Under the pieces are notes generated by a model. It made no database searches. It was not told the DNA's origin and was given only the letters and a program-made list of their open reading frames with translations. From the NCBI RefSeq assembly GCF_003402415.2, contig NZ_AP036014.1:3348001-3412000 (forward strand): 64,000 nt of DNA. The letters run 5' to 3'. This DNA comes from Cupidesulfovibrio sp000226255 (lineage in GTDB: Bacteria; Desulfobacterota; Desulfovibrionia; Desulfovibrionales; Desulfovibrionaceae). The translations under genes were made by a program, and so were the position numbers. Below are positions 20,503 to 28,544 of the stretch, in pieces; within the stretch, counting starts at the first letter, position 1; every line of letters starts with the position of its first letter.

Positions 20503-21801
20503 ATGATCGACCGTTATTCCCGCCCCGAGATGGCCCGCATCTGGACCCTTGAAAACCGCTTCCGCGCCTGGCTCGACGTGGAGTTGGCCGTGTGCGAGGC
20601 CTGGCACCGCCTTGGCGTCATCGGCGCGGACGACATGCGCGTCATCCGCGAGAAGGCCGACTTCGACGTGGACCGCATCCTGGAAATCGAACAGGAAACC
20701 CGCCACGACGTCATCGCCTTTCTCACCGCCGTGGAAGAAAAGGTGGGCCCCTCGGCCCGGTTCATCCACCTGGGCTGCACCTCGTCCGACATCGTGGACA
20801 CGGCCAACGGCCTGCTGCTGGCCCAGGCCGGGGAACTGATCCTGAAGGGCTTCGAACGGCTGCTGTCCACCCTGGAAACGCTGGCCTTCGCCAACAAGGG
20901 CCGCCTGTGCATGGGCCGCACCCACGGCATCCACGCCGAACCCACCAGCTTCGGCCTGAAGATGGCGGGCTTCCACGCCGAATTCCAGCGCCACGTGGCC
21001 CGTTTCCGCGACGGGCTTGAAAGCGTGCGCGTGGGCAAGATTTCCGGCGCCGTGGGCACCTACGCCATGCTCGACCCCAAGGTGGAGGCCATTGCCTGCG
21101 AAATCCTGGGCCTTGCGGTGGACCCCATCTCCACCCAGGTCATCCAGCGCGACCGGCACGCCCACTTCTTCACTTCGCTGGCGCTGGCCGCCGGGGGCGT
21201 GGAACGGCTGTGCGTGGAACTGCGCCATCTGCAGCGCACCGAAGTGCTGGAAGCCGAGGAAGGCTTCGCCAAGGGGCAGAAGGGTTCGTCGGCCATGCCG
21301 CACAAGAAGAACCCCATCTCGGCCGAGAACATGACCGGCCTTTCGCGCCTCATCCGCACCAACTCGCTGGCCGCCATGGAGAACATGGCCCTGTGGCACG
21401 AGCGCGACATCAGCCACTCTTCGGTGGAACGGGTGATCATGCCCGACTCCACCATCCTCATGGACTACGTGCTGCACCGCCTGTCGGGCCTCTTGGCCAA
21501 CCTGCGGGTGATCCCAGAGAACATGGACCGCAACCTGGCCGCCTCCTACGGACTGTACTATTCGCAGCGCGTGCTGCTGGCCCTGGTGGAGTCGGGCATG
21601 GCCCGGCAGGAGGCCTACGTGCTGGCGCAGCGCTGCGCCATGCAGAGCTGGGAAACCAGAAAGCCCTTCCCCGACATGGTGCGGGCCGACGCGGACATCG
21701 CCGCGCGCCTTGCCCCTTCCGTTCTTGATGAACTGTTTGATCCCGGCTACTATCTGCGCCACGAAAACATGATCTTCGAGCGGGTGTTCGGCCGCAGCTA
21801 G
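20503..21801 (+). CDS. purB: Adenylosuccinate lyase
   Basis: The product has 432 residues, the normal length for the bacterial enzyme. The superfamily signature GSSAMPHKKNP lies near residue 263, and the motifs RTHGIHAEPTSFGLK and TSSDIVDTANGLLL are typical of PurB. It catalyses two steps of purine synthesis, releasing fumarate from SAICAR and from adenylosuccinate. The ribosome-binding site AAGGA lies 8-9 bases upstream. pyrE follows after 89 bp on the same strand, pairing a purine gene with a pyrimidine gene. Confidence 0.98.
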   Translation: MIDRYSRPEMARIWTLENRFRAWLDVELAVCEAWHRLGVIGADDMRVIREKADFDVDRILEIEQETRHDVIAFLTAVEEKVGPSARFIHLGCTSSDIVDTANGLLLAQAGELILKGFERLLSTLETLAFANKGRLCMGRTHGIHAEPTSFGLKMAGFHAEFQRHVARFRDGLESVRVGKISGAVGTYAMLDPKVEAIACEILGLAVDPISTQVIQRDRHAHFFTSLALAAGGVERLCVELRHLQRTEVLEAEEGFAKGQKGSSAMPHKKNPISAENMTGLSRLIRTNSLAAMENMALWHERDISHSSVERVIMPDSTILMDYVLHRLSGLLANLRVIPENMDRNLAASYGLYYSQRVLLALVESGMARQEAYVLAQRCAMQSWETRKPFPDMVRADADIAARLAPSVLDELFDPGYYLRHENMIFERVFGRS

Positions 21802-21890
21802 GTCCCCTGACGGAGACCGGCGCGGTGCCAGCGCCGCATGCGCACGCAAGCCCATTCCACTATCTTTCCAAGAGCATTCCAAGGACACCC

Positions 21891-22451
21891 ATGAACGACC
21901 TGCGCATCCGCCTCGCCCGCCTGCTGGTTGAAAAATCATACCGGGAAGGGGATTTCACCCTTACTTCGGGCCGAAAGAGCGACTACTACTTCGACTGCAA
22001 GCAAACCGCCCTCAACGCCGAGGGCTCCTGGCTGATCGGCTCGCTGTTCAACGATCTGCTGCGCGACGTGCCCGTGGTGGGCGTGGGCGGCATGACCCTG
22101 GGCGCGGACCCGCTGATTTCGGCCACCACGGTCATCTCGCACGAACGGGGTCGCCCGCTGGCGGGCTTCATCGTGCGCAAGCAACCCAAGGGCCACGGCA
22201 CCGACCAGTACGTGGAAGGTCTTGCCAATTTCGCCCCGGGCGACCCGGTTGCCATGCTGGAAGACGTTGTCACCACTGGCGGTTCCCTGCTAAAGGCTTG
22301 CGAACGGGTGCAGGCTGCGGGCCTGCGCATCGTGGCCGTGTGCACCGTCCTCGACCGCGAGGAAGGCGGCAGGCAGGCCCTGAAGGATGCGGGGTACGAC
22401 CTCATCTCCATCTTTACCCGCAAGGAACTGGTGGAAGCCGCCCGCTCATAG
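21891..22451 (+). CDS. pyrE: Orotate phosphoribosyltransferase
   Basis: The product has 186 residues. The PRPP-binding loop reads VAMLEDVVTTGGSLL, and the N-terminal signature DFTLTSGRKSDYYFDCK is characteristic of PyrE. It joins orotate to PRPP to make OMP in pyrimidine synthesis. An AAGGA site precedes the start. It lies 89 bp after purB and probably shares its transcript. A GC-rich hairpin follows at 22484-22504. Confidence 0.97.
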   Translation: MNDLRIRLARLLVEKSYREGDFTLTSGRKSDYYFDCKQTALNAEGSWLIGSLFNDLLRDVPVVGVGGMTLGADPLISATTVISHERGRPLAGFIVRKQPKGHGTDQYVEGLANFAPGDPVAMLEDVVTTGGSLLKACERVQAAGLRIVAVCTVLDREEGGRQALKDAGYDLISIFTRKELVEAARS

Positions 22452-22483
22452 GCAGCTTCAACCGGCACCAGTCCGGTTCAATC

Positions 22484-22504
22484 CGGCCCGGCCCTGCCGG
22501 GCCG
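22484..22504 (+). terminator. Hairpin after pyrE
   Basis: CGGCCCGG pairs with CCGGGCCG with a short loop, 33 bp after pyrE. No T-run follows, so termination is only probable. Confidence 0.45.
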
Positions 22505-22688
22505 TGCAGCAAAAGGCCTCGGCGGCCACGTCCCCCCGGCGGGGCCGCGCGCATGCGGCGGTCCACCGGCGTACCGGCCATGACTGGCCGGTCTGGCCAG
22601 ACTGGCAGGGGGGAGCACAGGTTTCACATCCGCCGTCCCGACGGATCACCGCGCCTTCCCCAGTGGGGCGCACAGCCCGCGCACCGAG

Positions 22689-23987
22689 ATGCATCGAAGC
22701 ACCATCCGCGCCCTTCACCGCCTGTTGCCCGCCGCTGCCCTGCTGCTTTCCCTTTTCTGTCCCCTTTCCTCCGCCGCCGAGGGCTGGCACGTGCGCATCC
22801 CGGACGATCCGGGCACGCCCCGCCGCTTGGTGGCCGTGGACAAGGAAGACCAGAAGCTGCACATCTATGAACGCCACAGCCCGCTGAAGCTCGCCGCCAG
22901 CTACGTCTGCACCACCGGGCAGGCCACGGGCGACAAGCAGACCGCGGGCGACCTGAAGACGCCCGAGGGCATCTACTTCGTGGTGGGCAAGCTTTCCGCC
23001 GGGCTGGACATGGAAATGTACGGCGGCATCGCCTACACCCTGAACTACCCCAACCCCGTGGACAAACTGCGCCGCAAGACCGGCTCGGGCATCTGGATCC
23101 ACAGCAAGGGGCACGATATCGTCCCGCGCGAGACCAAGGGCTGCATCGCCCTGAACCGCGCCGACATCGACAGGGCCGGCAAGCTGTTCGCCCCCGGCAC
23201 GGCCGTTGCCGTGGCGGGCGACGTGGCCACCGACGCATCCCCCTCCAAGGACGACAAGGCCACCGCCCGCAAGCTGGAAGACAAGGTGAAGGGCTGGGCC
23301 AAGGCGTGGGGCTCGCGCTCGCCCGCCATGTTCGACTACTACGACGCCGATGCCTACACCGCCGCGCAGGAAGAATCCTTCGCCGCGTTCCGCAGCCAGA
23401 AGGAACGGCTGTTCAAGCAACTGGCGTGGATCCAGACCTCCGTTTCCGACGTGCAGGTGATGCAGGGCCCCGGCTACTGGGTAACCTGGTTCAACCAGTA
23501 CTACCGCGCGCCCAACATGACCACCGAAGGCATCCGCCGCCTGTACTGGCAGCCCGACAAGAAGGGCGAGTACCGCATCGTGGGCATGGAATGGGTGCCC
23601 GCCGACGTGGGCATGGAAGCCAACTACCTCGAGACCGTCTCTCCGCAGGTCACCGCCTTTGTCGAAAAGTGGCGCAAGGCGTGGGAGCGCGGCGACGTGA
23701 AGGGCTACATCGGCTGCTACGCCGACGACGCCGAACAGGCCCCGCGCAAGGGCGCATCGTCCATCCGCCAGCAGAAGCAGGAACTGTGGCGCAAGGCCAA
23801 GCCCGCCAAGGTGCAGTTGAAGGGCCTGCGCATAGAGGCCGTGGCCGGTGGCGTGCGCGCCGACATGACCCAGGATTACCGCGACGTGACCGGATACGGC
23901 GACCGGGGCGTGAAGACGCTGCTGCTGCGCCAGGACGGCCAGGCGTGGAAAATCGTGAAGGAAGAATGGAGTCCCGCCGCCCGATGA
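22689..23987 (+). CDS. YkuD L,D-peptidase with NTF2-like repeats (Csd6/Pgp2-like)
   Basis: The product has 432 residues. A cleavable signal peptide (about 1-30, LLLSLFCPLSSAAE) directs export. Residues 45-180 are a YkuD L,D-transpeptidase fold with the catalytic pattern WIHSKGHDI...KGCIALN and nucleophile C152. Residues 200-430 contain two NTF2-like repeats, each with a W-x-x-A-W start and a YY(A/D)DD element. YkuD plus NTF2 is the layout of Helicobacter Csd6 and Campylobacter Pgp2, L,D-carboxypeptidases that trim muropeptides and set helical shape. A cell-shape role in a curved Desulfovibrio is therefore a reasonable inference. It overlaps the next gene by 4 bp. Confidence 0.87.
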   Translation: MHRSTIRALHRLLPAAALLLSLFCPLSSAAEGWHVRIPDDPGTPRRLVAVDKEDQKLHIYERHSPLKLAASYVCTTGQATGDKQTAGDLKTPEGIYFVVGKLSAGLDMEMYGGIAYTLNYPNPVDKLRRKTGSGIWIHSKGHDIVPRETKGCIALNRADIDRAGKLFAPGTAVAVAGDVATDASPSKDDKATARKLEDKVKGWAKAWGSRSPAMFDYYDADAYTAAQEESFAAFRSQKERLFKQLAWIQTSVSDVQVMQGPGYWVTWFNQYYRAPNMTTEGIRRLYWQPDKKGEYRIVGMEWVPADVGMEANYLETVSPQVTAFVEKWRKAWERGDVKGYIGCYADDAEQAPRKGASSIRQQKQELWRKAKPAKVQLKGLRIEAVAGGVRADMTQDYRDVTGYGDRGVKTLLLRQDGQAWKIVKEEWSPAAR

Positions 23988-24868
23988 TGACCGACGAGAA
24001 ATACAGCCTGCTGCTCATGCGCGACGACTGTCGCGTGCGTCGCCTGCGCGTGAGCCCCCTGGCCCTGCGACTGCTTACCGTGTCGCTGGTGCTGCTGCCG
24101 CTGCTGGCGGCCTTCGGGGTGTGGGCCGGTTTCTCGTTCTGGCAGGCCAACCGGACCCTGGTGAACCAGAACCAGGCCCTGGACCGCGACCTAAAGGAAG
24201 CGCGGGTGGAACTGGAACGCCTTTCCAACCTGGAATCCCTGCTGCGCAGCAGCGACCCGGAGGAACTGCGCGCCCTGCTGGGCAGCGCGGCCCTGGCCTC
24301 GCCGCCTGCTCCCGCTCCGGCGAAGCCAGGCGATGCCAATGGCGCGGGCGACGGCGTGGTGACCGCCCCCGGCCAGATTCACGCCCCGGCTGGAGCACAG
24401 GCTGGCGAGCAGACTCCGCTGCCCAGCGACGACCCGACACAGGCCGGGGTTGACGCCCGGGTTCCGGACGCAGCCAGCCAGGCCGTGGCCGCCGCCGTGG
24501 CCGACACGCCGGGCGAGGCGCGCGAGGCGTTGAGCACCGGCGAGGCCCGCGTGGACAACGTGACCGTGCGCCACGGTTCGGGCAAGCGGCTGCGCATCAA
24601 CTTCGACCTGACCAACCCCGACCCCAAGAAACAGCTTGGCGGCCAGGCCCTGTTCTCGGTGGTGGCCGCCGACGGGCGCATCCAGCCCCTGAAGGTGGAG
24701 CCGGACACCAACCGTTTCCAGATCTCGCGGTTCAAGAAAATCGTCACCTCCGCGCCGCTGCCCGATGGTCTTGCCCCCGCCGACGTGCAGACCCTGGTGG
24801 TGGAACTGGAAGCGGAAGGCCGCATCATCTACCGCGAACAGTACCCCGTACCCGCGCCCGAGAAATAG
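23984..24868 (+). CDS. Single-pass membrane coiled-coil protein of unknown function
   Basis: The product has 294 residues. A short basic cytoplasmic start is followed by one membrane helix at about residues 25-50, a coiled coil (about 52-95, rich in Leu/Glu/Arg), an Ala/Pro/Gly-rich linker (about 100-185), and a compact domain (about 188-290) containing NVTVRHGSGKRLRINFDL. The family is not recognised. The start overlaps the stop of the YkuD-NTF2 gene (ATGATGA), so the two are translationally coupled. The protein could anchor or guide the peptidoglycan enzyme in the periplasm. Confidence 0.8.
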   Translation: MMTDEKYSLLLMRDDCRVRRLRVSPLALRLLTVSLVLLPLLAAFGVWAGFSFWQANRTLVNQNQALDRDLKEARVELERLSNLESLLRSSDPEELRALLGSAALASPPAPAPAKPGDANGAGDGVVTAPGQIHAPAGAQAGEQTPLPSDDPTQAGVDARVPDAASQAVAAAVADTPGEAREALSTGEARVDNVTVRHGSGKRLRINFDLTNPDPKKQLGGQALFSVVAADGRIQPLKVEPDTNRFQISRFKKIVTSAPLPDGLAPADVQTLVVELEAEGRIIYREQYPVPAPEK

Positions 24869-24902
24869 ACCGGGGCTCCGCCCGGCACCCCCTTGCGTTT
24901 CC

Positions 24903-24932
24903 CTCGGCCGCCCTTGTGGCGGCCGTTTGCAT
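24903..24932 (+). terminator. Hairpin terminator after coiled-coil gene
   Basis: CGGCCGCC pairs with GGCGGCCG around CTTGT, followed by TTTGCATTT. Confidence 0.7.
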
Positions 24933-25009
24933 TTCCCGGCCGTTCCCGCCGCATGCCGCCACTTCCGACCCAACCGTGAATACGGCGCGCAATCCTTCTT
25001 CACCGGACG

Positions 25010-25047
25010 CAAAACCGCCCGGCATGCGCAGAGCCTGCCGGGCGGTC
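25010..25047 (-). terminator. Terminator for minus-strand small gene
   Basis: On the minus strand ACCGCCCGGCAGG pairs with a near-perfect partner ending CCGGGCGGT, followed by TTTTGCG. It lies 49 bp downstream of the coiled-coil gene. Confidence 0.75.
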
Positions 25048-25095
25048 ATTTCTTCATTCCGCTTCATTCCAAGTCCACGCCGTGACCGGTGCGGA

Positions 25096-25437
25096 TCACT
25101 CGCGCAGGGGGGCGTCGCCACCATCCGGGCCCACCAGTGGCTGGCGGGCATCCGGCTCGGCATCCCGACCGCCGGGGCCGCCAAGCGCATGCCCGTTGCC
25201 GTTGCGCCCATCGGCGGGACGCACCGCGTCCAGCACCTCGCGCACCGTGTCCAGGGCCTGGCCGCGTTCCTGGGCCAGGCGCTGCCACTTCTTCTTTTCC
25301 TTCTTCAACGCCTCCACGGTCTGCAACAGGTCGCGCACGGTGTGGGCCGGGTAGCCCGGCGTGGCGTGCGCGCCCCGACGCAGTTCCTCGTCGTTGCGCT
25401 GGCGGATGGCTTCAAGCTGGGTGGCGTTCAGGATCAC
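25096..25437 (-). CDS. Small coiled-coil hypothetical protein
   Basis: The product has 113 residues. The first 75 residues look helical with a charged coiled coil (VEALKKEKKKWQRLAQERG). The last 40 are Gly/Asp/Pro-rich and probably disordered. The family is not recognised. A terminator follows on the same strand, which supports an expressed unit. It lies 277 bp downstream of nrdD, separated from it by a repeat element, so co-transcription is doubtful. Confidence 0.6.
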   Translation of the reverse strand: MILNATQLEAIRQRNDEELRRGAHATPGYPAHTVRDLLQTVEALKKEKKKWQRLAQERGQALDTVREVLDAVRPADGRNGNGHALGGPGGRDAEPDARQPLVGPDGGDAPLRE

Positions 25438-25542
25438 GGGGTCACGGGTGGAACCGTGGGCGGTTCCGGGTTCGGTTCAGGACATGACAGGGCATAATAC
25501 CGCAAACAACGCAACGCTTCAGGGCTGTCGGAGCCATGAGGT

Positions 25543-25695
25543 TTTTTGTTCTCTGCCGAGGAAGGATGGCTTTTTATGAAGGAAGTGCGGCAGCCGTTAT
25601 GCGAGTCTTCGAGCATTACGGATGGCGACCGCAGCGCGCTTCCATGGTATTCGACCGGAATAAAAAGCCAACCTGACGAAGGCAGAGGACAAAAG
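25543..25695. mobile_element. MITE-like repeat, copy 2 (~153 bp)
   Basis: Nested inverted repeats bound the element: TTTTTTGTTCTCTGCC against GGCAGAGGACAAAAG, and AGGATGGCTTTTTAT (25563-25577) against ATAAAAAGCCAACCT (25660-25674), 14 of 15 matching. The core CAGCCGTTATGCGAG (25591-25605) and ATTACGGATGGCG matches the element at 18139-18294. It sits just past the 3' end of nrdD, where the long hairpin could also terminate or stabilise the nrdD mRNA. Confidence 0.7.
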
Positions 25696-25714
25696 GACCA
25701 TGGCACTGGCAGCC

Positions 25715-27829
25715 CTAGTCCGCAGTGGCGGGCTGCGGCAGCTTCATGTCCACTTCGGTGGCGGGCGCGCCGCAATCGCAGAACGAGCCCATGCCGTATT
25801 CCATGCGTTCCTTGTACTCCTGCTGCTTGCCGAGGTTCCAGCGGCTCACCGGGCGGTAGTAGCCCACCACGCGGGTGTACACTTCCGCCTCTTCGCCGCA
25901 CTCGGGGCAGTTCATGTGTTCGCCGCGCAGGTAGCCGTGGGTCTGGCACACCGAGAAGGTGGGCGTGACCGAGATGTACGGGATGCGCGTCTTCTGCATG
26001 GCCTTCAGCAGGTAGTTCTTCACCGATGCCTCGTCGGGCGCGGCCTCGCCGAGGAAGGAATGGAATACCGTGCCGCCGTTGTACAGGGTCTGCAACTCGT
26101 TCTGGTGCTCCAGCGCGGCGAACACGTCCTCGGTGAAGCCCACGGGCAGCAGCGTCGAGTTGGTGTAGTACGGCGTCTCGCCGCCCGAGGTCGCGATGTC
26201 TTCGTACAGGGCGCGGTCGATGCGCGCAAGGCGGTAGCAGGTGCCTTCGCCGGGCGTGGCTTCAAGGTTGTACATGTGCCCGGTCTCTTCCTGGAAGCGC
26301 ACGGTCAGCTCGCGCAGGTGATGCAGCACGCGCTTCATCAGGCGCAGCCCGGCCTCGGTCTCGATGCCCTTGCCCAAGAGGTTCAGGCAGGCCTCGTGCC
26401 CGCCGATGAGCCCGATGGTGGAGAAGTGCCCCGCGTAGCCGTTCTTGAGGTAGCGGCGCGAGAACGGGAACATGCCCGCCTCCAGCATCTGGGTGCACAG
26501 CTTGCGCTTGTATTCCAGGGCGTCGCGCGCCATTTCCGCGTACTCGGTGATCATGTCCAGGAAGTCTTCTTCCCCCTGGGCCAGGTACGCGAACTTGGGC
26601 AGGTTCAGGGTGACCACGCCGATGGAGCCGGTAAGGTCGCCCGAGCCGAACAGCCCGCCGGTGCGCTTGCGGATTTCGCGCAGGTCCATCTGCAGGCGGC
26701 AGCACATGGAGCGCACGTCCTCGGGGTTGAGGTCCGAGTTGATGAAGTTCTGGAAGTAGGGCGCGCCGTACTTGGCCGTCATGCGCAGCAGCATCTTGCC
26801 GGTGTCGGTGTCCCACGGAAAGTCGGGGGTGACGTTGTAGGTGGGGATGGGGAAGGAGAAGATGCGCCCGTCGGCGTCGCCTTCCAGCATCACCTCTATG
26901 AACGCCCGGTTGAACATGTCCATCTCTGCGGCGTAGTCGCCGTAGGTGGAATCCTGGAATTGGCCGCCGATGATCACCGGTTCATTGGCGATGTGCTTCG
27001 GCGGGGCCATATCCAGGGTGAAGTTGGTGAACGGGCTCTGGCCGCCCCAGCGCGAGGTGGTGTTCAGGTTGTACACCAGCTTCTGCACGCCCTGCTTGAC
27101 CTCGTCGTAGGTCAGCTTGTCGTGGCGGATGAACGGGGCGAGATAGGTGTCGATGTTGTTGAACGCCTGCGCGCCCGCCCATTCATTCTGCAACGTTCCA
27201 AGAAAATTCACGATCTGCCCGCAGGCAGCGTCAAAGTGGCGCGCCGGCGAGGCGCAGCAGCGGCCCTTCAGGTTGAAGCCTTCCAGCAGCAGGTCGCGCA
27301 GGCTCCAGCCCGCGCAGTACCCGGCCAGGCCAAAGGACAGGTCGTGGATGTGGAAGTAGCCGTGGGTGTGGGCCAGGCGGATTTCTTCGGGGTACTTTTC
27401 CAGCACATAGCGCGCCTGCACGGAACCCGCCATGTGCAGGATGAGCCCCTGGAACGAATGGCCCATGTTGGAATTTTCGCTGACGCGCCAGTCGGACCTG
27501 TCGAGGTAGCTTTCGATCATCCGGGCCACGTCAAGGTAAGCCTCGTTCTGGCTGCGCAATTCGCGGCGCTTTTCGCGGTAGATGATGTACCGCTCGGCCA
27601 CGGCGTACAGACGGGCTTCCATCAGCACGCGCTGGACGAGGTCCTGCACCTGTTCCTGCTCGGGGGTGTCCACACCTTCGAGCTTGGCTTCCACCCTCTG
27701 GGCCAGGCGTTTGCCCAGCAGGGGGTCCTTGATGCCGCTGGCCTTCAGGGCCTTGTTGATGGCGTGGCCCACCCGGTCCACGGACCAGGTTTCCACGCGG
27801 CCGTCGCGCTTCTGGATATGCAGGGGCAT
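25715..27829 (-). CDS. nrdD: Class III anaerobic ribonucleoside-triphosphate reductase
   Basis: The product has 704 residues. An N-terminal ATP-cone (about 3-90) gives allosteric control of activity. The C-terminal glycyl-radical site is RVVGYYRPV with G656, and zinc-site cysteines C628, C641 and C644 lie just before it. It reduces ribonucleotides to deoxyribonucleotides without oxygen, using a radical made by the activase NrdG. No nrdG is adjacent, which is unusual. An extra CDC motif lies near residue 684. The start at 27829 gives the ATP-cone its normal N-terminus; upstream in-frame codons overlap the leader. A cobalamin riboswitch precedes it. Confidence 0.97.
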   Translation of the reverse strand: MPLHIQKRDGRVETWSVDRVGHAINKALKASGIKDPLLGKRLAQRVEAKLEGVDTPEQEQVQDLVQRVLMEARLYAVAERYIIYREKRRELRSQNEAYLDVARMIESYLDRSDWRVSENSNMGHSFQGLILHMAGSVQARYVLEKYPEEIRLAHTHGYFHIHDLSFGLAGYCAGWSLRDLLLEGFNLKGRCCASPARHFDAACGQIVNFLGTLQNEWAGAQAFNNIDTYLAPFIRHDKLTYDEVKQGVQKLVYNLNTTSRWGGQSPFTNFTLDMAPPKHIANEPVIIGGQFQDSTYGDYAAEMDMFNRAFIEVMLEGDADGRIFSFPIPTYNVTPDFPWDTDTGKMLLRMTAKYGAPYFQNFINSDLNPEDVRSMCCRLQMDLREIRKRTGGLFGSGDLTGSIGVVTLNLPKFAYLAQGEEDFLDMITEYAEMARDALEYKRKLCTQMLEAGMFPFSRRYLKNGYAGHFSTIGLIGGHEACLNLLGKGIETEAGLRLMKRVLHHLRELTVRFQEETGHMYNLEATPGEGTCYRLARIDRALYEDIATSGGETPYYTNSTLLPVGFTEDVFAALEHQNELQTLYNGGTVFHSFLGEAAPDEASVKNYLLKAMQKTRIPYISVTPTFSVCQTHGYLRGEHMNCPECGEEAEVYTRVVGYYRPVSRWNLGKQQEYKERMEYGMGSFCDCGAPATEVDMKLPQPATAD

Positions 27830-27999
27830 GGGGAATGGCTCCCGGACGGCGGGCCGACGGATTTCCGCGCGCCAAAGGCGCACGGCGGCGGGCCGCCCGT
27901 GGTAGGGCGCATCCGGGGGTACGTCGGTAACGTACCTCGGCGCGCGGCGTGTTCCGTGAATCTTCTTGAGTCCGTTCCGGGCATCCGCGTGCCCGTGGC

Positions 28000-28230
28000 G
28001 GCAAGAAGCGCTCCGGCCAGGTCTTCTGGCTTTCCCCCGTCCGGCCCGCCTTCCCGGCGCGGGCGGAACCCGGTGCCAGTGGCGCTGCGGCTGCGGAACG
28101 AAGCGTGAGCCTCGCACCCGTGCCGGGACGGACGTTGCGCGCCGTGCGCGCGGGGATCACAGCGGCGGGACCGCTCCGGTGTCGCACCGGATTCCCTTCG
28201 CCGGAGATCCTTGAAAGTCTTCGTGGCTGT
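28000..28230 (-). promoter_or_regulatory. Cobalamin (B12) riboswitch upstream of nrdD
   Basis: Read on the minus strand, the leader contains in order GAAGGGAATCCGGTG, CGGTCCCGCCGCTGTGA, the B12-box segment GCCACTGGCACC, CGGGAAGGCGG, and AGCCAGAAGACCTGGC. These are the canonical cobalamin aptamer blocks in the correct order. About 170 bases separate the aptamer from the nrdD start. The expected effect is to turn off the B12-independent class III enzyme when cobalamin is available for a B12-dependent reductase. The expression platform is not resolved by eye. Confidence 0.93.
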
Positions 28231-28476
28231 TTTTCGTGGGAGCGGCGCGGCCGTGCGGCACACGTCGCCAATGCCCCCAGCATGTAGCAAAAGCAGGTGC
28301 CGGGTTCAACAGCCGAACGCGCCGCCTGTTGCCCCGAAAGGCCCCGCGGCGGCCCGCAACCCTTGCCGCCCTAGGCGTAAAAAAAGCTCCCCATCGGGCT
28401 GCCCAGCCGGTCCACGCCGCGCCCCCTGCCGGAGAGTGCGCCCCCGCACGGAACGGCGACCAGCGCAACGCCCCCC
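28231..28476. other. Divergent intergenic region, no gene seen
   Basis: This lies between the nrdD leader and the sigma-28 promoter. The nrdD transcription start should be here on the minus strand, but no clear -35/-10 pair was identified. No supported gene. Confidence 0.5.
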
Positions 28477-28503
28477 TAAAGTTTGCCGAAAACCGGCCGA
28501 TAC
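28477..28503 (+). promoter_or_regulatory. Sigma-28 (FliA) flagellar promoter
   Basis: TAAA (28477-28480), exactly 15 bases, then GCCGATAC (28496-28503). The consensus is TAAA-N15-GCCGATAA, so only the last base differs. It lies 41 bp before the chosen start of the flagellin-like gene. Confidence 0.9.
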
Positions 28504-28544
28504 GCCTCATGAGGCGTGGTGTATCCACACGCCGGGGAGCGGAC

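Noticed and set aside
20272..21939. A 555-residue antisense frame over purB
   Set aside because: purB is unambiguous on the plus strand, and the antisense product has no recognisable domain.
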